A stretch of DNA of 64,000 nt from CAUZFZ01 sp963579025 (GTDB lineage: Bacteria > Planctomycetota > Planctomycetia > Planctomycetales > Planctomycetaceae), in NCBI GenBank assembly GCA_963579025.1, contig CAUZFZ010000022.1, forward strand, positions 1 through 64,000. The letters run 5' to 3'. Below are positions 16,552 through 24,290 of this stretch, one piece after another. A program made the translations under genes and the position numbers. Position 1 is the first letter of the stretch. Each line of letters starts with the position of its first letter. The notes below the pieces were generated by a model. The model was not told the origin of the DNA and searched no databases. It saw nothing but the letters and a program-made list of their open reading frames with translations.

Positions 16552-17289
16552 TCATTGCGGGGGCCGGACATACCCGCTGAGCTGAATATCGATGTCGCCG
16601 GTACACTTGTGTCCCAGCGGAGCGTTGATACTCAGGAAGAGCAGGCCATTATCTTTGGGCGTGATTTCTCGGCCTTCACCGATTTCGATCTGACCGCTCG
16701 GTTTGCCGGGTTTGCCTTTGTCGTCGACGGGGACGATCAGAGCCATCAGTGCTCCGCAGCGGACGCCTTTGGCCATTTCCTTGATGGGGTCTTCGGTCGG
16801 GAAACCCTTTGGCCCGACGACCGTCTGCAACTGGAATCGATAATTGCCCGCCGACTGAATCCGGATGGGTTTGCCCTTCTGCACGCGGGCAATCGGGTCG
16901 CCCCAGCCCTTGCTGGTATCGAGTTCAAACTGGAAGGGGTTCTCGGACATGATCGAGTTTTCCAGCGAGTCCAGCTTGTCTTGAAGCTGCTTCTTCAGTC
17001 CCGGTGCTCCCGCTTCGATCTTCTGCACGGTCTGCAGCAGTTTTTTCGATTCTTCCAGCAGACCGACCCGTTCGTACTCGACGGACAACTTGACCGTGTT
17101 CGTCACAAACTCTTCAAGCGTTTTCTTGCGAGCCAGTTCGAGTTGTCGAAGCTGTATAGGACTTGGCGGCGTCACTTTCTTCTTGCTGCCCTGACCGACA
17201 AGTACGCCAGATGACTGAGTCAGGAAGACAGCGACGACGATCGCCGGGAAGGCCAACAGCCCGAATCGACGTACGAATGACAGGTTCAC
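16552..17289 (-). CDS. exported hypothetical protein with LecA-like C-terminal domain
   Basis: I prefer the GTG start at 17289, because GGAG lies eight bases upstream and the product then begins with a clean signal peptide (NLSFVRRFGLLAFPAIVVAV). An ATG at 17328 is the alternative. The product is about 245 residues: signal peptide, a Lys-rich helical segment at about 45-115, then a beta-rich domain. The pattern CGALMALI, then IEIGEGREITPKDNGLLFL, then NAPLG and DIDIQLSG resembles the PA-IL/LecA galactose-binding jelly roll often found in planctomycete proteins. A carbohydrate-binding role in the periplasm or surface is inference. It is the nearest gene upstream (137 bases) of the PLP enzyme operon's coordinate range but transcribed separately. 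Confidence 0.7.
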   Translation of the reverse strand: MNLSFVRRFGLLAFPAIVVAVFLTQSSGVLVGQGSKKKVTPPSPIQLRQLELARKKTLEEFVTNTVKLSVEYERVGLLEESKKLLQTVQKIEAGAPGLKKQLQDKLDSLENSIMSENPFQFELDTSKGWGDPIARVQKGKPIRIQSAGNYRFQLQTVVGPKGFPTEDPIKEMAKGVRCGALMALIVPVDDKGKPGKPSGQIEIGEGREITPKDNGLLFLSINAPLGHKCTGDIDIQLSGYVRPPQ

Positions 17290-17570
17290 GGCAGGATCTC
17301 CGAGTTTGAGTGAGTTGTTCGACCGCATCGTATCCCTGCCCCCTGACTGTGGGCAACGAACCACTGTCGTCGAATCGGACTGAAGCGTGCGACCGTCACG
17401 GTCATTCGAATTCGTGAACGTGTCAGGAATCCGATCTCTGATGCATCTCCCGCGGTTGCGGGCGTTCCCTGGCAACTCACGGTTGAATCGCTTGACTGGA
17501 GATGTCGTACAGGTCGATCTCAGAGAGAGCACACATCACAGACCTGGTTCATCCATCACGAGATCTCACC

Positions 17571-17891
17571 ATGATCGCACCCGTCCCCTTCGAAGACCTC
17601 GACATCGTCGCCGAATTGAAACTACGTCAGTGGGCTCGCCGAAACTACGTGATTCCGGAACTGCGTCAGGACGACGACTGGCATCAGATCGTGATCGACG
17701 AAATGCGATTGCGTGATCAGGAACTCGCCAGAATCGCGCCGCTGCAGACCGTTGTCACCTCAACGGGAATCGTGCCGCTGGAACCGTCGCGACACAACCG
17801 CTTCGACACCGCGCACAGCCAGATGCGAGGTCCACACAGCGGGCAGGCTGTCGGTCTCAATCTGAGCCCCGCCATTCCGCACTACGGCTAA
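17571..17891 (+). CDS. conserved small planctomycete protein of unknown function
   Basis: From the ATG at 17571 the product is 106 residues. The N-terminal half is helical and charged: ELKLRQWARRNYV, then DDDWHQIVIDEMRLRDQEL. I recall this Trp-Ala-Arg-x-Asn-Tyr-Val...Trp-His...Asp-Glu-Met pattern from small planctomycete proteins, but have no function for it. The C-terminal half is Pro/Ser/His-rich and looks disordered. There is no signal peptide or membrane helix. It is transcribed divergently from the LecA-like gene and precedes a PQQ-like propeller gene by 126 bases. Confidence 0.65.
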   Translation: MIAPVPFEDLDIVAELKLRQWARRNYVIPELRQDDDWHQIVIDEMRLRDQELARIAPLQTVVTSTGIVPLEPSRHNRFDTAHSQMRGPHSGQAVGLNLSPAIPHYG

Positions 17892-18017
17892 CGGCCGATG
17901 GCAACTGTGGCGAGTCGTGGCAGGCGTTGATCGAATGCCCTGCAAGTGCCATTGACGCCCACCGAGACAAAATCCGATAAGCGGCTTCTGAAAACTAACC
18001 CGTTCAGGAGCTGCGCG

Positions 18018-19376
18018 ATGATTCTTGCCGCCCGCACCGTCCACGCCATTCTGCTGACCGTCACGCTTGTTGCTGCCACCTCAGCCGCTCCGCCGGTTGG
18101 CTGGCGAAATGATGGCTCGGGAAAATTCCCCGCGGCGAATCCGCCGATCAACTGGGCGACCGATCGCAACATCGTCTGGCGAATTGAAACGCCCGGTCGA
18201 AGCCTCGCTTCACCAGTCGTGGTCGGAAACCGCGTCTTCGTCACCGCCGAACCTGCGGAACTCGTCTGCTTTTCCACCAAAGACGGCGAGACGCTGTGGC
18301 AACAGTCTCATCAATACACGGATGCGCTCGGAAAAACGGAAGGCCAGCGCATCGAGAAGAACCTTGCTCGGGCGCGCGATCTGGAGCAGGAAGTCAGCAA
18401 TCTTCATCGCGAGCGTGACACAGCGCGTAAAGCGAACGACGTCGACAAACAGAAGGGCCTGGAAAAGCAGATCGACGGCATCCGCGAACGTATCAAGCCG
18501 CTGAAAGTGTTTCCGCCGATGCCCGGGGGCGATACCGGAAACACAGGCAGTACACCTGTCAGTGACGGCGAGAACGTGTTCGCTGTCTTCGGCACGGGCA
18601 TTGTCGGGTCGCACACGCTCGCTGGAAAACGTAACTGGATGAAGTTCATCGAGGCTCCTCGTGACGGACATTGTGCGTCACCCTTGCTTGTCGACGGCAA
18701 GCTGATTGTTCACTTGCGCAACCTGATCGCCCTCGACGCGACGAGTGGCGAAGTCCTCTGGAAAGCCGAAACCGGAGCCCGTCACGGCAGCCCGGTCATC
18801 ACGACAATCGTCGACACGCCTGTCGTTGTCACACCAGAAGGAGCCGTTGTCCGAGTCGCGGATGGCCGGATCATCGCGAAGAACCAGTTCCAACTGAATC
18901 ACGCATCGCCGATCGCGCACGCGGGCGTGGTCTACGCCATGCAGGACAGCAGTATCAAAGCCATCAGCGTCACCGACGTGTCAGCCGATGAAGCCGTCAC
19001 TCAGGTCGCCTGGGAAACCACCGGTTCACGATCCAGTCGCCTGGCTTCACCGGTCTATCACGAAGGCCTGCTCTACAGCGTGACCGAACAGGGCATCCTG
19101 GAAGTCACCGACGCAAAGACAGGCAAACGTGTCTACCGCCAGCGTCTTGAGTTCGATGGTGGCCGCGTCGACCCCAGCATCACCCTGGCCGGCAACCGCC
19201 TGTATGTCAGTAACACGCGGGGAGCGACCGTCGTCTTTCTGCCGGGCAGAGAATACGAAGAAATCGCCCGCTGCCAGCTCGACGACGGATTCAGCAGCAG
19301 CCTGGTTTTCGCAGGAAAGCGGCTCTTCGTGCGAACCAGGAAGTACTTTTATTGCATCGAGTCTGTGTCGGGGTAA
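18018..19376 (+). CDS. PQQ-like beta-propeller protein with helical insertion, exported
   Basis: The start is the ATG at 18018 with AGGAG seven bases upstream. The signal peptide is about 24 residues (VHAILLTVTLVAATSAAPP). The mature 430-residue protein begins with GWRNDGSGKFP, the planctomycete PQQ-like entry motif, and contains blades such as SVLTEQGILEVTDAKTGKR-type repeats (…LLYSVTEQG, EVTDAKTGKR). Between blades one and two lies an insertion of about 60 highly charged residues (about 100-165) predicted as a coiled coil, which is unusual. There is no heme site. It is probably a periplasmic BamB-like or quinoprotein-like scaffold rather than an enzyme. It converges with the DUF1549/1553 gene, 45 bases away. 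Confidence 0.85.
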   Translation: MILAARTVHAILLTVTLVAATSAAPPVGWRNDGSGKFPAANPPINWATDRNIVWRIETPGRSLASPVVVGNRVFVTAEPAELVCFSTKDGETLWQQSHQYTDALGKTEGQRIEKNLARARDLEQEVSNLHRERDTARKANDVDKQKGLEKQIDGIRERIKPLKVFPPMPGGDTGNTGSTPVSDGENVFAVFGTGIVGSHTLAGKRNWMKFIEAPRDGHCASPLLVDGKLIVHLRNLIALDATSGEVLWKAETGARHGSPVITTIVDTPVVVTPEGAVVRVADGRIIAKNQFQLNHASPIAHAGVVYAMQDSSIKAISVTDVSADEAVTQVAWETTGSRSSRLASPVYHEGLLYSVTEQGILEVTDAKTGKRVYRQRLEFDGGRVDPSITLAGNRLYVSNTRGATVVFLPGREYEEIARCQLDDGFSSSLVFAGKRLFVRTRKYFYCIESVSG

Positions 19377-19421
19377 CGGGGACGCAAGACTCCGAAGAGT
19401 CACGTGAACGGCACGAGATTC

Positions 19422-22037
19422 TCAATGCTGGTAGATGAATTCCTGGGAATTCAAGACCGTCCACAGAATGTCCTCCCACGCCTGCCGCCGGTCGCCACTG
19501 TTCGAAACGTGCGCAAGAAACTTCTCTGCGGCACTTGGCGAAGGCGCTCGAGACAAAGCGCATGAGTACAGCTCGTCGAGTATCTCTGAATCAGTTTTGC
19601 TGTCCCTGAGCATCTGTCCCAGGCGATTGTCCGTGCGGGTGAGTCGGTCAGTGATCATGTGGCCGACGAACAGTTCCAGAGCCTGCTTGCGACCGAAGTT
19701 CGGCTCGCGGGCGCACTCGCATGTCTCCGTACGATTCGGCTGGCCCATCACGCGCAGGAAGGGATGCAGTTCATACCGCACGTACTTTCCTTCCGTGTTG
19801 ATCAGTGTCGCGACATCGTTCACTGGCAACTGCACAGCGCGAGTCCCCGCAGGGAGTTTGACCGTCCCTGCCGGGATCCCCTCAATGTAGTCCTCCGTGA
19901 TTTCAAAACTCTCGGGGATGCCCGTCACGCTGGAGACCGCATCCAGTAAAACTTCGGCAGGCAACGGACGAGCCAGCATGTGCGAAAAGTAGCGAGTGTC
20001 GCTCCGATTGGATTCGTTGGGTCGCGAACTCAACTGCCAGGTTCGTGAATTGATGATCGTTCGAATCAGCGGTTTCAGCCTGTAACCGTTAGCGACAAAG
20101 TTCTCGGCCAGTGCATCAAGAAGCGGATCGTTGGCCGATGGATTTGAATCACGAAAGTCATCCACGGGTTCGACGATGCCGCGTCCATGCAGATGAAACC
20201 AGATTCGATTCACAACTGTCTTTGCAAAGAATGGGTTGTCCTCGTGCGTCAGCCATGCGGCCAAAACAGGACGCCGATCCTGCTTCGCGTCGATTTCTGA
20301 AGGTGGTTCACCGGGAAAGCCCGGAGCAACCGGTTGTCCGTTGGAAGCTTCAGTAATCTCCGCCAAACCAAAGTCCAGCGCGATGGCCATCTGCCTGCGG
20401 TCGGGGCGCCCCTTACGGCCAGCCTTGCCGAGCCGCGTTCGCTTCACCTGCGTGAAAAACGCGGCCAGAGCCAGGTAATCATTCTGTGTCCATCGCTCGT
20501 AGGGATGATTGTGACACTGTGCACACTGCAGACGGATGCCCAGAAACAGTTGAGCGGTGGCTTCGGCCAGGTCCTTTTGTAGAAACAGCGGGTCGGTCAC
20601 TTTTTCCGGCTGACGCGGAACACAGTAGAAGTTCACGGCCGGGTCTTTATACGACTCGCCCGCAGACGTGAGCAATTCGCGAGCAATCTGGTCGAATGAC
20701 GCATCCGCTTCGATACGGCTTCGCAGCCATTCGTGATAAGCCCGGGCTCCGGCCAGTTGAATCGAATCTCGACTGACACGCAGGACGTCCATCCATTTCT
20801 TCGTCCAGTAGTCAGCGTACTCCGGACGCTGCAGCAGTTGCTCGATGAGCCGGTTGCGTTTGTCCGGTTCGGTTGCGGCCATGAACGACTGCGTTTCAAC
20901 GACGGACGGCAGAACGCCGCACACATCGAGATACACGCGCCGGACAAACTGCTCGTCTGTGCATAAGTCTGAAGGGGTCACGTTCAGCATCTTCAGTTTG
21001 GCAAAGACGTGTGTATCGACGTAATTGTTTTCAGGAGGGCTCGGCCAGCGAAAGTCCGACAGAGTCGCCGCAATGTGCATCAGACGGACGGATTCCATTT
21101 TGCCACAGAAGCGACACAGGATGGCCACTTCCCCCTGCCGGTTGAATTCGACCAGACCAGTTCGATCGACGTCGGCAATGGCCAGGTCAGTACTGCTGAA
21201 GGTCGTCAGCCCTGTGACGTCTGCCGAGTGACCATCCTCAAATGTCGCGCGAACCGACAATTGCTGCGAGTGCGCGGGGGCGAGCAGAACTCGTGTGGAT
21301 GGCAACACCGTGAGCGACGTGACACGAACCGGCTGTGGATCATCGTGCAGACCTTCAGCCTGCCAGCCGTGAAACAAGTTGAAAAATGGACTGTCTGGAT
21401 TGAACCTCCGGCCTCCAACATGCGGCACTCGTCCCAGGGCTTTGTTCAGAATCAGGCTGTTATTTGGATCAAGCGAATTCGTTCGGCGTCCGGACGCATT
21501 ACGCGTGAGCTGCTCGTAATCGAGATCGGGATTGTGCCCCCATAGACTCAGTCGAAAACCATCTTTCCCGCTTGGTGCGCCATGACACCGAATGTCCGCG
21601 CACCCGGCGGCGCTCAGGACGGGCATGAACTCGCGGCGAAAACTGATGGGCTGCTGGCGCTGTGAATCCTGAATGGTGACAGGCACACGAACCTCAAGAC
21701 CGGCAGCTCGAATATCGAGGTGTGTCTTCCCGTCACTGCGACCGGATACCGCACCCTGCGCCGTGATGTGCAACAGACTTGAATCAGCCGCCTGCAATAC
21801 ACAAACGCGGGTCAGGTCACGCCGGGAACCGTCCGAGTAGCGACCGGTTACCAGAAGTTGTTGACTGGCACGCGGCCCCGCAAGGTCGATCGTCTCGGGC
21901 TCTATCTCGAGCGCCACCGGCTCACCGATGACTTCTCGCGGAGTCGGTGTCTCTGCGTGGAGACGATCGGCGGTCGTTGCAACGCTGCAAGCAACTATCA
22001 TCAATGCAAGAATCTCGTGGCGGGAAGTGCGGTTCAT
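19422..22037 (-). CDS. DUF1549/DUF1553 planctomycete cytochrome protein with Ig-like domains
   Basis: The start is MNRTSRHEIL at 22037; the frame extends to 22073, but those codons lie in the inverted repeat of the neighbouring cassette. The product is 871 residues. A signal peptide ends near HAETPT. Bacterial Ig-like (BID_2-type) segments flank a heme-like C-x4-C-H site (CADIRCHG), and another such segment follows. DUF1549 contains a canonical c-heme site, CAQCH, in LQCAQCHNHPYERW. DUF1553 completes the C-terminus, ending ...LNSQEFIYQH. The protein is exported and probably membrane- or cell-wall-associated. These giant planctomycete c-type proteins are thought to act in redox or glycan metabolism, but no reaction is established. 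Its usual partner, DUF1501, lies upstream, separated by an inserted cassette. Confidence 0.9.
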   Translation of the reverse strand: MNRTSRHEILALMIVACSVATTADRLHAETPTPREVIGEPVALEIEPETIDLAGPRASQQLLVTGRYSDGSRRDLTRVCVLQAADSSLLHITAQGAVSGRSDGKTHLDIRAAGLEVRVPVTIQDSQRQQPISFRREFMPVLSAAGCADIRCHGAPSGKDGFRLSLWGHNPDLDYEQLTRNASGRRTNSLDPNNSLILNKALGRVPHVGGRRFNPDSPFFNLFHGWQAEGLHDDPQPVRVTSLTVLPSTRVLLAPAHSQQLSVRATFEDGHSADVTGLTTFSSTDLAIADVDRTGLVEFNRQGEVAILCRFCGKMESVRLMHIAATLSDFRWPSPPENNYVDTHVFAKLKMLNVTPSDLCTDEQFVRRVYLDVCGVLPSVVETQSFMAATEPDKRNRLIEQLLQRPEYADYWTKKWMDVLRVSRDSIQLAGARAYHEWLRSRIEADASFDQIARELLTSAGESYKDPAVNFYCVPRQPEKVTDPLFLQKDLAEATAQLFLGIRLQCAQCHNHPYERWTQNDYLALAAFFTQVKRTRLGKAGRKGRPDRRQMAIALDFGLAEITEASNGQPVAPGFPGEPPSEIDAKQDRRPVLAAWLTHEDNPFFAKTVVNRIWFHLHGRGIVEPVDDFRDSNPSANDPLLDALAENFVANGYRLKPLIRTIINSRTWQLSSRPNESNRSDTRYFSHMLARPLPAEVLLDAVSSVTGIPESFEITEDYIEGIPAGTVKLPAGTRAVQLPVNDVATLINTEGKYVRYELHPFLRVMGQPNRTETCECAREPNFGRKQALELFVGHMITDRLTRTDNRLGQMLRDSKTDSEILDELYSCALSRAPSPSAAEKFLAHVSNSGDRRQAWEDILWTVLNSQEFIYQH

Positions 22038-22052
22038 TGCTGGCTCTCGACA

Positions 22053-22090
22053 AATGCAAATTGCAAAGTGCAAATATCAAAATGCAAGTT
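22053..22090. repeat. left inverted-repeat arm of the cassette
   Basis: This A/T-rich arm is built of TGCAAA units and is complementary to 22551-22581 except for an extra GTGCAAA and one substitution. It ends 16 bases before the start codon of the DUF1549/1553 gene, so it forms part of that gene's leader. Confidence 0.85.
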
Positions 22091-22155
22091 GGCGGGGATG
22101 GTCGAATGCGGCTGTGTAAACGGCGGAACTGAACGTCGCATCTTGTCTTGAGTTT

Positions 22156-22539
22156 TCATTTCGGAGCGCGTGCTGGTTTGTCACTGGCGGAGTTGTTCCG
22201 AGCCGTGAGGACGGACTGGCCGATGATGTTGCACAGCTGATCGGACTCCTCGAGCAACTCGGAGATTCTTGATTCTGGGAGCAGTTCCGCCTTAATGATG
22301 AGGCGAATCCAACAGCGAGTTTCCCGCAGTTCTTTGAGGGCGATTCGGAGTTTGTGAATGAAATCCTTGCGACTCTCCGCGCCACATGCCTCTTCGTAGT
22401 TAGGAGCCGGCGACGTCCCGCAACGGACGAGTTGCCCCGCGATATGTCGACCCAGGCGAGACTCCGGAAGCGCATCAACGACCTTACCGATTCGAGCTGC
22501 GAACTCCAGCAAGCGCTCCGACAACTCATCAGAGTTCAC
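22156..22539 (-). CDS. four-helix bundle protein (23S rRNA intervening-sequence / Avd-like family)
   Basis: This 127-residue all-helical protein has the family signature ARIGKVVDALPESRLGRHIA, QLVRCGTSPAPNYEEACGAES, then FIHKLRIALKELRETRCWIRL. The family (TIGR02436) was first seen encoded in 23S rRNA intervening sequences. It is related to Avd, the accessory protein of diversity-generating retroelements, which forms a pentameric barrel that binds RNA and reverse transcriptase. No reverse transcriptase or variable repeat is visible here. The start is GTG at 22539, fixed by a complete Shine-Dalgarno GGAGGTGATC at 22541-22550. The gene fills a cassette with inverted-repeat ends, so it may be a selfish or trans-mobilised unit. 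Confidence 0.9.
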   Translation of the reverse strand: MNSDELSERLLEFAARIGKVVDALPESRLGRHIAGQLVRCGTSPAPNYEEACGAESRKDFIHKLRIALKELRETRCWIRLIIKAELLPESRISELLEESDQLCNIIGQSVLTARNNSASDKPARAPK

Positions 22540-22540
22540 T

Positions 22541-22550
22541 GATCACCTCC
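22541..22550 (-). promoter_or_regulatory. full-length Shine-Dalgarno of the four-helix-bundle gene
   Basis: On the minus strand the bases read GGAGGTGATC, an uninterrupted complement of the 16S rRNA 3' end, with the GTG start one base after it. Most genes in this window have weak or no such site, so this one was probably brought in with the cassette and helps decide the GTG start. Confidence 0.85.
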
Positions 22551-22581
22551 AATTTGCATTTTGATATTTGCAATTTGCATT
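22551..22581. repeat. right inverted-repeat arm of the cassette
   Basis: This is a 31-base A/T-rich arm complementary to the left arm at 22053-22090. It lies immediately upstream of the ribosome binding site of the four-helix-bundle gene and 22 bases from the stop codon of the DUF1501 gene. Confidence 0.85.
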
Positions 22582-22603
22582 GAGCCACTTCATGCGTCCC
22601 GCC

Positions 22604-24037
22604 CTACGCAAGGATGTCGTCAATCACGCGCCCGCCCATGCTGACTCGCACTGGTTGCCCGCCCGAATCCGGGATATGCATGTTGGGATCGATTCCCAGG
22701 CACTCGTAAATCGTGGCATTGATGTCAGCCGGGCTGACCGGGCTGTCTTTGACATAGGCAGCTTGTTCATCCGAAGCGCCGTAGATCGTGCCGCCTCGAA
22801 TTCCGGCACCAGCAAACATCACGGAATAGCAGAACGTCCAGTGATCGCGCCCGGCCTGGTTCTTATTGATCTTCGGCGTGCGGCCCATGTCGCTCATCAC
22901 AACAACCAGTGTCTCGTCCAGGAGGCCGGTGTTCGACAGGTCTTCCATCAGGCCGGAGAACGTGACGTCGAAATTCGGCAGCAGTGTTTCCTTCAGGATT
23001 CCGAAGTTGCGCTGGTGTGTGTCCCAGCCGGCGCCGTCCAGTTTTCCTGGGCGAGTCCAGAAGATGTCCCATGTCACGTTCACGAACCGCACACCTTCCT
23101 GCACGAGCTTCCTGGCAATCAGTGCGCTGGATCCGAAGAGTGTCCGGCCATACTGATCACGAAGCTCGGGCGCGACACTCTCCACGTCGAAAGCGTCCTT
23201 GACTTTCTTCGATGTGAGCAGTGTCATCGCGCCTGACTGTGAACGGCGGAACTGACTGCTTTGCTCCGTTTCGCGAAGTCTGTCATCGAACTGCTCGGTC
23301 AACGTTCGTCGCCGGCTCAATCGGTCCAGGGTCAGACCTTCGGGTAACGCGGCCGTCGGTAATGTCGGCACACCCTTGACCACCTGAGGCTGGTAAGCGC
23401 TGGGTGATGGCTTGTCGGAGTAGGGCTGGCATTCGGTGAACAGCGGATCGTATTGCCGCCCCAGAAATCCACCATATGGGCCAGCCCGGCGGATGTGCTG
23501 TCCCCAGCCCAGCATGCAGGGCATATGCACATATGCGGGAAGTGCGCCACCATCGGCGTTGAGATACTCGCACACGGATCCCATGCTGGGCGGCAGATGG
23601 TCCTGGACGACTCCGATTGACGGCAGCGGTTCTGGATAGCCCGTGAGACTGGGCATCGGGTTGTGGCAGCCAGCCTTGTGGTTGACCGAACGCACGATGG
23701 CGGTCTTATGCATCCACTTTGCCGATTTCGGCAGATGTTCGCAGAGCTGAATTCCCGGTACGTTGGTGTCGATCGGATTGAACTCGCCGCCGATACCGCC
23801 AGGCGCCAGCGGCTTCATGTCGCACATGTCCTGCGTCGGTGCTCCACCAAGCAGATACAGGACGATCACGCTTTTGGCCTTGCCCGTGCGTTGCGGCTCA
23901 ATGTCCCGGACGGCCGCGGCGGACAGCCCGGGCGAACCGAACAGGCCGCCCAGCAGGCCGACCGATCCAGCCTGCAGCGTTTCACGTCGCGTCAATCCAT
24001 CGCAGCACATTCGGGGACTGCCGAGCATCGTGATCAT
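22604..24037 (-). CDS. DUF1501 family protein, Tat-exported
   Basis: The start at MITMLGSPRMCCDG (24037) matches the conserved beginning of planctomycete DUF1501 proteins, and GAGGGTG precedes it; the open frame extends to 24115. The twin-arginine signal is TRRETLQAGSVGLLGG. The 477-residue product belongs to the alkaline-phosphatase/sulfatase-like fold: KSVIVLYLLGGAPTQDMCDMKP near the start, VVVMSDMGRTPKINKNQAGRDHW in the middle. It lacks the sulfatase C-x-P-x-R motif. The catalytic role is not established. DUF1501 genes usually pair with a DUF1549/1553 gene; here the partner at 19422-22037 lies downstream on the same strand, beyond the inserted cassette. Confidence 0.92.
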   Translation of the reverse strand: MITMLGSPRMCCDGLTRRETLQAGSVGLLGGLFGSPGLSAAAVRDIEPQRTGKAKSVIVLYLLGGAPTQDMCDMKPLAPGGIGGEFNPIDTNVPGIQLCEHLPKSAKWMHKTAIVRSVNHKAGCHNPMPSLTGYPEPLPSIGVVQDHLPPSMGSVCEYLNADGGALPAYVHMPCMLGWGQHIRRAGPYGGFLGRQYDPLFTECQPYSDKPSPSAYQPQVVKGVPTLPTAALPEGLTLDRLSRRRTLTEQFDDRLRETEQSSQFRRSQSGAMTLLTSKKVKDAFDVESVAPELRDQYGRTLFGSSALIARKLVQEGVRFVNVTWDIFWTRPGKLDGAGWDTHQRNFGILKETLLPNFDVTFSGLMEDLSNTGLLDETLVVVMSDMGRTPKINKNQAGRDHWTFCYSVMFAGAGIRGGTIYGASDEQAAYVKDSPVSPADINATIYECLGIDPNMHIPDSGGQPVRVSMGGRVIDDILA

Positions 24038-24290
24038 GGCACCCTCGTTTCGTTTCTCAGGCTGAATACCGTCAATGCGCATACCGTCAGGTCTTTCGGG
24101 GACAGCGCTCGACATCCACAGACTCTGACAGACTTCACGGGTAAATTATACGCCTTCAGGCGTTGACGGAGCTAACACCCAGTCGAAATCACTCGGGAGT
24201 TTCGAGGGACGTCTCTGGTTCTCTGACGCTTTTCGCGCGGCGGCGGTATCGTTCTGCTCCTTCATCGTCCCCATATAGAGGTCGGCATTT

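Larger units (their letters stand above)
22053..22581. mobile_element. inverted-repeat-bounded cassette carrying a four-helix-bundle gene
   Basis: The left arm (22053-22090) reads AATGCAAATTGCAAA, seven extra bases, then TATCAAAATGCAAGTT. The reverse complement of the right arm (22551-22581) reads AATGCAAATTGCAAA then TATCAAAATGCAAATT. The arms therefore match for 30 of 31 bases apart from a 7-base insertion on the left. They enclose one gene, 22156-22539, in a unit of about 530 bp. The arms are far more A/T-rich than anything nearby. No transposase is present. The cassette sits between DUF1501 and DUF1549/1553 genes that normally adjoin. It is likely mobilised in trans; mobility is inferred. 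Confidence 0.7.
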
